Source: Anabaena sp. 4-3
GTDB lineage: Bacteria; Cyanobacteriota; Cyanobacteriia; Cyanobacteriales; Nostocaceae
Assembly: GCF_001597745.1 (NCBI RefSeq)
Contig: NZ_LUHJ01000065.1
Location: 35,054-99,053 of the forward strand
Reading direction: 5' to 3'
Length of the DNA stretch: 64,000 bases
Shown here: positions 9,936 through 18,604 of the stretch, in pieces
Position numbering within the stretch: the first letter of the stretch is position 1
Layout: each line of letters opens with the position of its first letter
Translations under genes and position numbers: made by a program
Notes under the pieces: generated by a model
What the model saw: the letters and a program-made list of their open reading frames with translations, nothing else
What the model was told of the DNA's origin: nothing
Database searches by the model: none

Positions 9936-9967
9936 TTGACAGACCTTATGGTAAATTCTACCATAAT
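9936..9967 (+). promoter_or_regulatory. pncB promoter with candidate NrtR operator
   Basis: TTGACA (9936-9941) and TACCAT (9959-9964) are 17 bp apart and make a good -35/-10 pair. Over the -10 lies a perfect inverted repeat TTATGGTA-N5-TACCATAA (9946-9966). The cluster it controls contains its own Nudix-type regulator, so I infer this is the NrtR operator. The position over the -10 suits repression. Confidence 0.65.
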
Positions 9968-9999
9968 ACAAGCAACCATTTTTGTAAGGAAGCTCTGGT

Positions 10000-11370
10000 A
10001 TGTCACCTTTCCCGGTCTGGGATAGCCACCAGAAACCAAAATTAGATATCTCTGCGGCAGAATACAGCCTTCTCACAGACCTTTATCAGTTAACAATGGC
10101 AGCTTGTTATACTGGTGAAGGTGTGGAACAACGACGGGCTTGCTTTGAGTTATTCGTCAGGCGTGTGCCAGAGGGTTTTGGCTATTTAATTGCAATGGGT
10201 TTGGCGCAAGCGTTGGAATATTTAGAAAACCTGCGCTTTAGTCCCGAACAGATAGCCGCATTACAAGCAACAGGGATTTTTGCCCAAGCTAGCCCTCGCT
10301 TTTGGTCATTGTTGGCTGAAGGACGGTTTACTGGGGATGTGTGGGCAGTACCAGAAGGAACAGCAGTCTTTGCCAATGAGCCATTATTGCGTGTAGAAGC
10401 ACCTTTATGGCAAGCGCAATTAGTTGAAACTTATCTATTAAATACCCTCAACTACCAAACCCTGATAGCAACCAGGGCGGCACGTCTGCGGGATGTCGCA
10501 GGTGAGAAGGCTAGACTTTTAGAATTCGGCACGAGACGGGCATTTAGTCCCCAAGCTTCATTGTGGGCAGCCAGGGCAGCTTTAGCCGGGGGTTTAGATG
10601 CCACCTCCAATGTGTTAGCCGCGCTACAACTGGGTGAACAGCCTAGTGGTACGATGGCTCATGCCTTGGTTATGGCGTTATCCGCGATGGAAGGCAGTGA
10701 AGAGCAAGCTTTTACAGCATTCCATCGTTATTTTCCTGGTGCGCCATTGTTAATTGATACTTATGATACTGTCGCGGCGGCAGAACATTTAGCCGTAAAA
10801 GTGAATGCGGGAGAGATGGAGTTAACAGGAGTCAGGTTAGACTCTGGAGACTTAATCACTTTATCTCAACAGGTGCGATCGCTCCTTCCCAACGTGACAA
10901 TTTTTGCTAGCGGTGACTTAGACGAATGGGAAATTGCCAGACTCCAAGCCGCAGGTGCAGCAATTGATGGCTATGGACTAGGAACGAAATTAGTTACCGG
11001 TTCACCTGTGAATGGAGTGTATAAACTCGTAGAAATTGACGGTATCCCGGTAATGAAAAAGTCCACGGGTAAAGTCACCTATCCCGGACGTAAGCAAATT
11101 TTTCGGACATTTGCCGACAATCAAATTACAGCCGACAGACTAGGATTAATCAGCGAAACTCCCCTACCTGGAGAACAACCCCTATTGCAATTAGTAGTCA
11201 AACAAGGTCAACGACTGCAACCACTAGAAACCCTAGCCGAAATTCGCCAACGTACCACCGCTTCCGTAGCCAGTTTACCAGAAAAAACCAGACAACTAAA
11301 TCATCCTATGACCTTAACAGTAGAGATTTCCCCCACACTGGCAGAGTTAATCAGGGGAGTGGGGAGATGA
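10000..11370 (+). CDS. pncB: Nicotinate phosphoribosyltransferase
   Basis: A 456-residue enzyme of the NAPRTase family that joins nicotinate and PRPP, with ATP hydrolysis, to make nicotinate mononucleotide in the salvage (Preiss-Handler) route to NAD. Diagnostic segments are SLLTDLYQLTMAACY at the N-terminus, LLEFGTRRAFSP, GGLDATSNVLA and GTMAHALVMAL (the histidine phosphorylated in the family), LDSGDLITLS and GTKLVTG. The start is the ATG at 10000, 7-8 nt after AAGGAAG. It is the first gene of a same-strand cluster pncB-nadD-nrtR-nadE. A 54-bp gap filled with heptamer repeats separates it from nadD. Confidence 0.95.
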   Translation: MSPFPVWDSHQKPKLDISAAEYSLLTDLYQLTMAACYTGEGVEQRRACFELFVRRVPEGFGYLIAMGLAQALEYLENLRFSPEQIAALQATGIFAQASPRFWSLLAEGRFTGDVWAVPEGTAVFANEPLLRVEAPLWQAQLVETYLLNTLNYQTLIATRAARLRDVAGEKARLLEFGTRRAFSPQASLWAARAALAGGLDATSNVLAALQLGEQPSGTMAHALVMALSAMEGSEEQAFTAFHRYFPGAPLLIDTYDTVAAAEHLAVKVNAGEMELTGVRLDSGDLITLSQQVRSLLPNVTIFASGDLDEWEIARLQAAGAAIDGYGLGTKLVTGSPVNGVYKLVEIDGIPVMKKSTGKVTYPGRKQIFRTFADNQITADRLGLISETPLPGEQPLLQLVVKQGQRLQPLETLAEIRQRTTASVASLPEKTRQLNHPMTLTVEISPTLAELIRGVGR

Positions 11371-11380
11371 GGGAGAAAAA

Positions 11381-11424
11381 CTAATAACTAATAACTAATG
11401 ACTAATGACTAATAACTAATAACT
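11381..11424. repeat. Heptamer tandem repeat (STRR) up to the nadD start
   Basis: Six head-to-tail heptamers, CTAATAA and CTAATGA, run directly into the nadD start codon, leaving no recognisable ribosome binding site. This is the short tandemly repeated repetitive sequence class of heterocystous cyanobacteria. Confidence 0.9.
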
Positions 11425-12030
11425 ATGATGCAAAAAATTGCTTTATTTGGTACTAGCGCAGATCCACCAACAGCAGGACATCAAAAAATTCTGCGGTGGT
11501 TGTCTGAGCGTTATGATTGGGTAGCAGTGTGGGCGGCTGATAATCCATTTAAATCTCATCAGACACCATTACCCCATCGGGCGGCAATGCTGCATTTGTT
11601 GATTACGGATATCGAAGCACCCCACAAGAATATAGCTTTAGAACAGGAATTAAGTAGTTTTAGAACCTTGGAAACCTTAGATAAAGCTAAATCACGTTGG
11701 GGTGATGATGCCGAATTCACCTTAGTAATTGGTTCAGATTTATTGCATCAGCTACCGCGCTGGTATCGAATTGAAGAATTATTACAGCAAGTGCAATTGT
11801 TGATTGTACCGCGACCGGGATATGAGATAGATGAATCTAGCTTAGAAGCCGTAAAAGCACTGGGAGGCAAAATTGCGATCGCCAGTTTAACTGGTTTAGA
11901 TGTCTCCTCTACAGCGTATCGTGAACATGGAAACACCGCAGCCCTAATTCCCCCTATAGCTGCTTATATCAATCAACAGCGTTTGTACAAATGCCCGCCC
12001 GCAATCACAAAAAAAGTTCAAATTTGTTAA
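11425..12030 (+). CDS. nadD: Nicotinate-nucleotide adenylyltransferase
   Basis: A 201-residue nucleotidyltransferase of the NadD type, which adenylates nicotinate mononucleotide to deamido-NAD. The dinucleotide-binding start is IALFGTSADPPTAGHQKIL, containing the T-x-G-H signature. DWVAVWAADNPFKSH, FTLVIGSDLLHQLPRWY and the C-terminal SSTAYRE (the ISSTxIR position) are typical. The start may be either of two adjacent ATG codons (11425 or 11428). It follows pncB and overlaps the next gene, a Nudix regulator, by 40 bp, so translation of the two may be coupled. The neighbours make the NAD role secure. Confidence 0.92.
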   Translation: MMQKIALFGTSADPPTAGHQKILRWLSERYDWVAVWAADNPFKSHQTPLPHRAAMLHLLITDIEAPHKNIALEQELSSFRTLETLDKAKSRWGDDAEFTLVIGSDLLHQLPRWYRIEELLQQVQLLIVPRPGYEIDESSLEAVKALGGKIAIASLTGLDVSSTAYREHGNTAALIPPIAAYINQQRLYKCPPAITKKVQIC

Positions 12031-12737
12031 ATCAACAACCTTTGGCTGATTTTAAAGTAGGTGTTGATAATGTAATTTTCTCTGTAGATACTGTTCAGAA
12101 TCGTCTGTTAGTTCTGTTAGTAATGCGGCAGCAAGAACCATTTTCAAATCAATGGAGTCTGCCCGGTACTTTAGTCCGTCAAGGAGAGTCTTTAGAAGAT
12201 GCTGCTTATCGCATTATGGCAGAGAAAATTAGAGTCAATAATCTTTATTTAGAACAGTTATACACCTTTGGCGGCCCAAAACGTGACCCCAGAGAAGCCA
12301 CTGGTAGTTATGGTGTGCGTTATCTATCAGTTAGTTATTTTGCCCTAGTCAGATTTGAAGAAGCAGAACTAATCGCTGATGGCGTGACAGGTATTGCTTG
12401 GTATCCAGTCAAGCAAGTGCCAAAATTAGCCTTTGATCATCAGGAAATTTTGGCTTATGGACATAGAAGGTTACGCAATAAATTAGAATACAGTCCGGTA
12501 GCTTTTGAAGTCTTACCGGAAATGTTTACTTTAAATGATTTATATCAATTATACACCACAGTTTTAGGGGATAATTTCGCTGATTATTCTAATTTTCGCG
12601 CCCGTCTCTTGAAGTTAGGCTTCTTATCTGATACAGGTATCAAAGTATCAAGAGGTGCTGGTCGTCCCGCCACTTTATATAAATTTGATGCTGACGCTTT
12701 TGCCCCATTTAAAGATAAGCCTTTAGTGTTTATTTAG
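11991..12737 (+). CDS. nrtR: Nudix-related transcriptional regulator, NrtR type
   Basis: A 248-residue protein with an N-terminal Nudix domain (about 22-165) and a C-terminal winged-helix region (about 170-248: FTLNDLYQLYTTVLGD, then LLKLGFLSDTG and RGAGRPATLYKFD). This is the architecture of NrtR, which senses ADP-ribose or related NAD metabolites and represses NAD genes. The Nudix box GTLVRQGESLEDAAYRIMAE keeps the G and first E but lacks the R-E-x-x-E-E-x-G core, so hydrolase activity is doubtful. The start codon lies inside nadD (40-bp overlap); an in-frame downstream start is possible. The partner operator is probably at 9946-9966. Confidence 0.87.
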   Translation: MPARNHKKSSNLLNQQPLADFKVGVDNVIFSVDTVQNRLLVLLVMRQQEPFSNQWSLPGTLVRQGESLEDAAYRIMAEKIRVNNLYLEQLYTFGGPKRDPREATGSYGVRYLSVSYFALVRFEEAELIADGVTGIAWYPVKQVPKLAFDHQEILAYGHRRLRNKLEYSPVAFEVLPEMFTLNDLYQLYTTVLGDNFADYSNFRARLLKLGFLSDTGIKVSRGAGRPATLYKFDADAFAPFKDKPLVFI

Positions 12738-12759
12738 CACAGGGAGCAGAGGAGAAAAA

Positions 12760-12780
12760 CTAATAACTAATAACTAAACT
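12760..12780. repeat. Heptamer tandem repeat before nadE
   Basis: CTAATAACTAATAACTAAACT lies immediately before the nadE ATG, with no Shine-Dalgarno sequence between. Confidence 0.85.
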
Positions 12781-14520
12781 ATGAAAATTGCGATCGCTCA
12801 ACTTAATCCTATAATTGGTGACTTGTCAGGTAATGCTCAAAAAATTCTGGAAATAGCACAGCAAGCTGTGGCAACAGGGGCGCGGTTGTTGTTAACTCCA
12901 GAACTTTCTTTATGTGGCTATCCCCCCAGGGATTTATTATTAAATCCCAGTTTTGTCGCAGCTATGAATGTTACTTTACAGCAATTAGCGAGAGATTTAC
13001 CCGCTAATTTAGCTGTGTTAGTTGGGACTGTCGCCCAAAATTTAAAAGCCCATGTTACAGGCGGAAAAACTTTATTTAATAGTATCGCTTTGTTAGAAAA
13101 TGGACAAATTAAGCAATATTTCCATAAGCGACTCTTACCAACTTATGACGTATTTGACGAAAATCGTTACTTTGAACCAGGACTAGAAGCTAACTATTTC
13201 ACCTTAGATAATATTGATATTGGTGTAACAGTTTGCGAAGATTTATGGAACGATGAAGAATTTTGGGGTAAACGGCATTATGCAGCTAATCCCGTCGCTG
13301 ACTTATCAATTTTAGGTGTGGATTTGATTGTCAATTTATCAGCCTCACCCTACACAGTCGGTAAGCAACGCAGTCGAGAAGCAATGCTCAAACATAGTGC
13401 TGTGCGTTTCCAACAACCGATCATTTATACTAACCAAGTTGGCGGTAACGACGACTTAATTTTTGATGGTTTTAGTTTTGCTTTAAATCGTCAAGGTGAA
13501 GTAATTTGTCGTGCGCCTGGTTTTACCAGCGATTTAGTGACGGTAGAATTTGACGCAGCGCAACGGGATTTAAAATTAAGTTCTGTTGTCCCAGAATACA
13601 CCTCAGAAGATGAAGAAATTTGGCACGCTTTAGTTTTGGGGGTGCGAGATTATGCCCAAAAGTGCCGTTTTTCTAAAGCCGTCTTGGGTTTGAGTGGTGG
13701 GATAGATTCCTCATTGGTAGCGGCGATCGCCACGGCCGCCCTTGGTAAAGAAAATGTCTTAGGTGTACTGATGCCTTCCCCCTACAGTTCCGAACATTCC
13801 ATCAGTGATGCTTTAGCATTAGCCAAAAATTTGGGGATACAAACACAAGTTATACCCATAGGCGAATTAATGCAAGGTTTTGATCACAGCTTGGCTGATT
13901 TGTTTGCCGGGACAGAATTTGGTATTGCTGAGGAAAATATTCAATCCCGAATTCGGGGTAACTTATTAATGGCGATCGCCAATAAATTTGGCTATGTATT
14001 ATTATCTACCGGCAACAAGTCAGAAATGGCAGTGGGTTACTGTACCCTCTACGGTGACATGAATGGCGGGTTAGCCGTAATTGCTGATGTTCCCAAAACT
14101 CGCGTTTATTCCCTCTGTAACTGGCTAAACTCTCAACACTCAACAGTCATCCCTCAAAACGTGATCACCAAAGCACCAAGCGCGGAACTCAAACCCGGTC
14201 AAGTTGATCAAGACTCTCTACCACCCTACGAAATTTTAGACGATATTTTGCAACGCTTAATTAATCAACATCAATCAGTAGGGCAAATAGTCGCCGCCGG
14301 TCATGATTCTGTAGTTGTAGACAGAATTATCCAAATGTTAGCACGGGCTGAGTTCAAACGCCGACAAGCACCACCAGGATTAAAAATTACTGACCGCGCC
14401 TTTGGTACAGGCTGGCGAATGCCAATTGCTAGTAGTTGGAGTGCGTTGAAAAACACATATCACACTGAAACCTCTAGTTCCAGTGTTTCTTGTTGGGAGA
14501 ATCAAGAATTACAAGCATAA
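12781..14520 (+). CDS. nadE: Glutamine-dependent NAD(+) synthetase
   Basis: A 579-residue two-domain enzyme that amidates deamido-NAD, the last step of NAD synthesis. The N-terminal nitrilase-type glutaminase (1-270) shows the Glu-Lys-Cys triad: LLTPELSLCGYPP, FHKRLLPTYDVFDE and GVTVCEDLWND. The C-terminal ATP-pyrophosphatase domain has the P-loop LGLSGGIDSSLVAAIA (about residue 303) and LLSTGNKSEMAVGYCTLYGD. Length matches glutamine-dependent forms. It closes the NAD cluster, 43 bp after nrtR. The last about 25 residues (Ser/Thr-rich) extend past the usual end and look unstructured. Confidence 0.95.
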   Translation: MKIAIAQLNPIIGDLSGNAQKILEIAQQAVATGARLLLTPELSLCGYPPRDLLLNPSFVAAMNVTLQQLARDLPANLAVLVGTVAQNLKAHVTGGKTLFNSIALLENGQIKQYFHKRLLPTYDVFDENRYFEPGLEANYFTLDNIDIGVTVCEDLWNDEEFWGKRHYAANPVADLSILGVDLIVNLSASPYTVGKQRSREAMLKHSAVRFQQPIIYTNQVGGNDDLIFDGFSFALNRQGEVICRAPGFTSDLVTVEFDAAQRDLKLSSVVPEYTSEDEEIWHALVLGVRDYAQKCRFSKAVLGLSGGIDSSLVAAIATAALGKENVLGVLMPSPYSSEHSISDALALAKNLGIQTQVIPIGELMQGFDHSLADLFAGTEFGIAEENIQSRIRGNLLMAIANKFGYVLLSTGNKSEMAVGYCTLYGDMNGGLAVIADVPKTRVYSLCNWLNSQHSTVIPQNVITKAPSAELKPGQVDQDSLPPYEILDDILQRLINQHQSVGQIVAAGHDSVVVDRIIQMLARAEFKRRQAPPGLKITDRAFGTGWRMPIASSWSALKNTYHTETSSSSVSCWENQELQA

Positions 14521-14632
14521 TTAAACGCAAAGTGGCGCAAAGTTGACGCAGAGAAACGCAGAGTTTTTTTACTGAGGGTTTGTAGTCAAAAATGGTAGTC
14601 TATAGTAATGAAACTGTGTAATCAATGTCTTC

Positions 14633-15857
14633 ATGTCTGCTGCTGTTCTGCTAGAAAACGTCTACAAGTTTTATAACCAAGTGCCTGTAGTAAATGACCT
14701 GTCATTTAGCATCGAGGCTGGAGAAATATTTGCTCTGCTTGGCCCTAATGGCGCAGGTAAATCCACTAAAATTCGGATGTTGACGACACTGACTGTCTGG
14801 GAAAACATGGAATTGCACGGCAGACTACATCATATAGCTAACTCACAACGACAACGATTAATTAATCAATGGTTGGAGTATGTTGAAGTGAAGTACCCCA
14901 ACTAAGCTGACGCTATAGTTGCGGCTTCGCGTCTCATTCGCCATTGCCTCCTTGTACAAGTACAGATTGGTCTTACACAGCGTTTCTGGTATTGCTACCT
15001 TTATCTTCTCAAGGAAGAACCCGCGCCGCCATCCCACTTCCTGGGACAGTTTGATTGCTTTTCGTCTTACTCGCCTTGGATTTACGACAATGGTCAACCA
15101 GCTAGGTTTTCAGATTCCCCGATCTACCGATTTATCTGCGGCAAGGTTCGTACACCTACTTTGAAGTTAGCCTGTCTGTTCAATACGGTCGGGTGGGTTG
15201 TCAACCATCTGTATTCTACCGTAGATTTGACGACTTCTCATACATCTTTGACAGTCTTTCCTACGGAAAAATTGCTCAAAGATGCTATCGTCGTCGTCCG
15301 ACTTATATCCCCACATTCCATTCTTATAGGTGGGGACTTACGCCGATTTTGTTAAAACCTTGTCTGGGGGTATGAAACGGCGGTTACAAATAGCTAGGGC
15401 TTTGTTACATCAACCGCGAATTTTATTTTTAGATGAACCAACGGTAGGATTAGATCCCCAGACTCGGCGACGACTATGGGAAATTATTCGAGATTTGAAC
15501 CGCCAAGGAATGACGATACTATTAACTACTCATTATATGGATGAGGTGGAATTTCTCTGTGATGCTTTTGGCTCGACTCAACCAGGACGCATCGGGATTA
15601 TGGATGGTGGTAAACTGATTTCTTTAGGCACGCTACAACAATTACGCTCTATACATGGTGAAGGTTTGGTCATGAAACAATTGGATGTTACCAACGCAGC
15701 AGGTGATAGGGCGCGCCAATGGGAATATTTGTTTTTCCCGTCTTTGGAAGCAGCAAACAATTATCTGAATCAACAGACTAATAAAACTGGGATGATGGTA
15801 CGTCCTTCTAATTTAGAAGATATTTTTGTAGAATTGACTGGACGGCAGTTAAATTAA
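14633..15857 (+). pseudogene. ABC-2 type transporter ATPase, disrupted
   Basis: Two halves of one DrrA-like ATPase are separated by an insertion. The left half (14633-14888) keeps Walker A, LLGPNGAGKSTKIRMLTTL, but then jumps to VWENMELHGRLHHI, so about 40 residues including the Q-loop are missing. The right half (from about 15340) carries VKTLSGGMKRRLQIARAL (signature), ILFLDEPTVGLD (Walker B) and the H-loop LLTTHYMDE, then runs to NLEDIFVELTGRQLN. A further insertion FGSTQPG interrupts CDRIGIMDGGK. Walker A and the signature cannot be in one protein, so the gene is dead. No permease gene follows. The right half alone is open for 175 codons but would lack nucleotide binding. Confidence 0.82.
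14888..15345 (-). mobile_element. IS200/IS605-like remnant or MITE inside the ABC ATPase gene
   Basis: About 450 bp split the ATPase gene. At its left edge is the imperfect hairpin CCCCAACTA (14896-14904) / TAGTTGCGG (14916-14924) next to GAAGTA, like the right ends of IS200/IS605 elements read on the minus strand (GCCGCAACTA ... GGTACTTCA). At its right edge is a second hairpin, TCCCCAC (15308-15314) / GTGGGGA (15330-15336), like a left end. There are no terminal inverted repeats or target duplication, as expected for this family. The interior has no recognisable TnpA or TnpB, so it is an internally deleted or decayed copy. The exact borders are uncertain by some bases. Confidence 0.5.
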
Positions 15858-15860
15858 TTT

Positions 15861-16583
15861 TTAGCCGCCTAATTCTTGTAGCATCGCTTCTACTCTGGCT
15901 ACACCATCCGAGTCATTGCGCCGGCGATATAAGTCACGGGCTTTCTGTAATAAATTAGTGGCTTGCTTGGGTAGACGACGCTGTTTATACATTACAGCCA
16001 TAAATTCGTAGGTTTGACCGTTGTTCCTATCCAGTTTAATGGCTTCCTCAAACGCCCAGTTAGCTGCTTTGTAGTCTCCTAGGCGAGATTGGGTGATACC
16101 TAATCCTATATAGGCGTTAATATTACCTCTATTGAGTTGTATGGCACGACGGTAAGCTTCTTTCGCTCCAGCCGTATCACCCATATTACCTTTGATGAAA
16201 CCTACAGCATAGTAAAAATCACTATTGTTGGGGTTGAGTGCGATCGCCCGCCGGTATGCTGCTAGTGCCGCTTGAAAATTCCCTTGTTGTGCATACAGGT
16301 AGCCGATACCCGAATGGATTCTCGCATTCCTATTATCTAGGGCTGCTGCTCGTTGGTAAACAGCGATCGCCCCATTATAATCACCCGCGTCTACTAGCTG
16401 TTTACCCTGCTCCAAAAGTTCTTTCAATTCTGGTTTACTAGCTTGCGCTACTATAGTTTGAGCCTGTGCCACTGTTGGGATGCTAGCAACACTGCTTCCT
16501 AACAACAAAACACCCAATATTAACATTATGCGTTTGTACACAGTAAATTTCCTGAAATTATAATCAACTTTTTGCTTGTACAT
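15861..16583 (-). CDS. Exported TPR-repeat protein
   Basis: A 240-residue protein with a hydrophobic export signal (MLILGVLLLGSSVASIPTVA), preceded by 19 residues that are probably not translated; the likely start is the internal ATG at about 16526. About four consecutive TPR units follow (for example YNGAIAVYQRAAALDNRNAR, FQAALAAYRRAIALNPNN, then AGAKEAYRRAIQLNRGN), and a final helix pair ending EAMLQELGG. TPR units bind peptides or partner proteins; the target is not known. It is convergent with the ABC pseudogene (3 bp apart) and is a single-gene unit. Confidence 0.8.
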   Translation of the reverse strand: MYKQKVDYNFRKFTVYKRIMLILGVLLLGSSVASIPTVAQAQTIVAQASKPELKELLEQGKQLVDAGDYNGAIAVYQRAAALDNRNARIHSGIGYLYAQQGNFQAALAAYRRAIALNPNNSDFYYAVGFIKGNMGDTAGAKEAYRRAIQLNRGNINAYIGLGITQSRLGDYKAANWAFEEAIKLDRNNGQTYEFMAVMYKQRRLPKQATNLLQKARDLYRRRNDSDGVARVEAMLQELGG

Positions 16584-17152
16584 TAAAACAAAAATATCAA
16601 TTTTTGCAACCTGTAGTTTGCCTGACTTTATAAAATATTAATAATCCGTAAATACCTTCACCTCGTTTCACAGGGAACTTTTAGGTTTCATTTGGAATCA
16701 AGCAACTATTACAGCATTGGGCAATTAGGCAAGCTATCAGTATAATTCATTCACCGCCGTCCACCATCAATGCAACTTTAGCTCATGAAGATGAAAATCG
16801 CTATAGTACAAATTCAACATCATTTCTCAGTTCGATTATCCCTTGTAACTCAGTGAGATTATTTGGTCAGTATTTTGTCTGCTAACTATTACTAGAAAAA
16901 GTTTAAATGCTATGTATATAGGGACTTGATGATTTACTAATGTTCTGGGAATACACAAATTCATCCTTGCTCAAATATATAGCGAATTTTTCTATCAATG
17001 TCTCCAAAAATATTCATGTTTTCTTGTCTATTTTTTCGTTAAAATCAAGCTAAACTCCCAAAATTTACTTGATTGACCACACAATTCGCTAGAAAACACT
17101 GACAGCAATTATACATAAGCATGAGCTAATCCGCAATTTGTGAGGATAAATT
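16584..17152. other. AT-rich intergenic region
   Basis: No gene, tRNA or clear repeat seen in 569 bp. It separates two divergent genes, so both promoters should lie here. GAGGAT just before 17153 is the ribosome binding site of the next gene. Confidence 0.5.
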
Positions 17153-17479
17153 ATGATTTTAACCACAACTGATGTGATTCAAGGTGCAGTCATCGAATCA
17201 TATTTGGGCATTGTCACGGCAGAAGTTGTCTATGGTAGCAATTTCCTGCGGGATTTTTTAGCTGGGATTCGGGATGTGATTGGTGGACGCACTGGTAGTT
17301 ATGAGCGTTTATTTGAGCAGGGACAAAAAAAAGCCATCGAAGAATTAGAACAACGTGCATTGCGTTTAGGTGCTAACGCTGTTATTGGTATCGAAATTGA
17401 CACGGGGACGATTAATGTTGACCAATCAGGAGTTTTGTTACTGATTACTGCCACAGGTACTGCTGTGAAATTGCGTTAG
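17153..17479 (+). CDS. YbjQ (UPF0145) family protein
   Basis: A 108-residue protein of the YbjQ/UPF0145 family, small proteins thought to form pentamers and sometimes annotated as heavy-metal binding; no activity is established. The family pattern is complete: ILTTTDVIQGAVIESYLGIV at the N-terminus, YGSNFLRDFLAGIRDVIGGR, ALRLGANAVIGIEID, and a C-terminal strand LLLITATGTAVKL. It has a ribosome binding site GAGGAT 7 nt before ATG. It stands alone, with AT-rich DNA on both sides. Confidence 0.92.
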   Translation: MILTTTDVIQGAVIESYLGIVTAEVVYGSNFLRDFLAGIRDVIGGRTGSYERLFEQGQKKAIEELEQRALRLGANAVIGIEIDTGTINVDQSGVLLLITATGTAVKLR

Positions 17480-17885
17480 TTTTTGTCTCTGTATTTATAT
17501 ATCTTTGGTTATAGCTGTGAAGAATTTTTGATGAGTAATATTGTGGTCAGTATCACTCATCATCTATGACCAAAAATTTAAATTATTTATGAAAAACTAA
17601 TTATGATTCCTTATTGAAAGTATTGAAAAATTTACAAAACAGAATTGAGTAAGTTTTGAGAAAAAGTGAATAATACCAAATAAGATAGCCTAATTTGGCA
17701 AAATTCAATTATTTGAAAATAGTTAAATAGACTGATTTCTTACGACTCTTGATAGAGTGAATAACTCTTTCTGCTGATAGATATTAAAATCTATAATTCG
17801 CCATTTAATTTTAAACGTAAGCATAAATATAACTAACTTGAAAAAAACTTTACTTGAGTAAAGTAGCAATGGAGAAAATAGACTT
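17480..17885. other. AT-rich intergenic region
   Basis: No gene seen in 406 bp. It should hold the promoter of the membrane protein gene that starts at 17886; TTGAAAAAAACTTTAC and ACTTGAGTAAAGT near 17840-17866 form a weak symmetrical region, but no firm promoter call is possible. Confidence 0.45.
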
Positions 17886-18524
17886 ATGTCATACGTAAAT
17901 CGAGTAGGTGACGATGTTATACAACCGGAAAGTGCGATCGCTGGCAGAGTAGCCGAGTATCATGATCGTGTGCGCTGGGGCCCGATAATTTCCGGTGTAT
18001 TAGTTGCTTTAGCTACGCAATTGATTTTAAGTTCGGCATTTGCCGCCATTGGCGCGGGAAGCATTGCCGGCTCCGGTGCGCCTCGTAGCATTGCACCTGG
18101 CGTTGCTGGTAATGTCGGGATTTGGTCAACCATTGCGCTATTAATTTCCCTATTCGTTGGCGGTTGGATTACAACCCGTGCTTGTGGCCCCATGAATCGC
18201 AATACCGCACTGCTCAACGGTGCGATTTTATGGGCTACCACTTTAGCACTTAGCTCCTGGCTATTAGCAAGTGGCGTGTCTGGTGCTTTTGGTGTTGCAG
18301 CTTATAACGCTGGGGAAGTAATCAACCAAGTACAACAACCAGGAGGCGTAGTTTTACCACAGAATATACCTAACGTCACTCCCGAACAAGCTCGCGATAT
18401 TGCGGCGGCGACTTCTAGGGCGTTATGGTGGTTTGTCTTCGGTTCTTTATTAGGTTTAGTGGCAGCGTTGATCGGTGCGGCTGTAGGTGTTCGCAGTCCT
18501 CGCTCCCACAGTTATCAAAGTTAG
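17886..18524 (+). CDS. Hypothetical membrane protein, 212 residues
   Basis: The family is not recognised with certainty. The protein is rich in Gly and Ala and has four likely membrane segments: about 34-60 (IISGVLVALATQLILSSAFA), 75-95 (IWSTIALLISLFVGGWITT), 107-135 (LLNGAILWATTLALSSWLLA) and 180-200 (WWFVFGSLLGLVAALIGAAV). The N-terminus DRVRWGPIISG resembles membrane proteins of unknown function common in Nostocales and other bacteria. A strong terminator-like hairpin follows 33 bp after the stop. Function unknown. Confidence 0.75.
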   Translation: MSYVNRVGDDVIQPESAIAGRVAEYHDRVRWGPIISGVLVALATQLILSSAFAAIGAGSIAGSGAPRSIAPGVAGNVGIWSTIALLISLFVGGWITTRACGPMNRNTALLNGAILWATTLALSSWLLASGVSGAFGVAAYNAGEVINQVQQPGGVVLPQNIPNVTPEQARDIAAATSRALWWFVFGSLLGLVAALIGAAVGVRSPRSHSYQS

Positions 18525-18556
18525 TGCAGAAGTTCTACATATTCCGCCCTGCCCAA

Positions 18557-18590
18557 ATCCCCGACTTCTTTGAGAAGTCGGGGATTTATG
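18557..18590 (+). terminator. Rho-independent terminator-like hairpin
   Basis: ATCCCCGACTTCT (18557-18569) pairs perfectly with AGAAGTCGGGGAT (18573-18585) around a 3-nt loop, then TTTATG. The same CCCCGACTT stem recurs after sufS and after icd, so it is a dispersed terminator/repeat. Confidence 0.8.
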
Positions 18591-18604
18591 TCATGTTGAT
18601 TTAA

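Larger units (their letters stand above)
9389..9999. other. Long intergenic region between the metalloprotease gene and pncB
   Basis: No gene or tRNA seen in 611 bp. The left half (9400-9600) is AT-rich and should hold the metalloprotease promoter. It carries a single ACGCACCCTACTAATGTG arm near 9619 and a complete palindromic element at 9800-9863. The right end holds the pncB promoter and operator. Confidence 0.6.

Noticed and set aside
14858..15355. Open frames of 60-81 codons on both strands in the insert of the ABC gene
   Set aside because: None resembles TnpA, TnpB or any known protein, they overlap each other, and they lie inside a hairpin-ended remnant.
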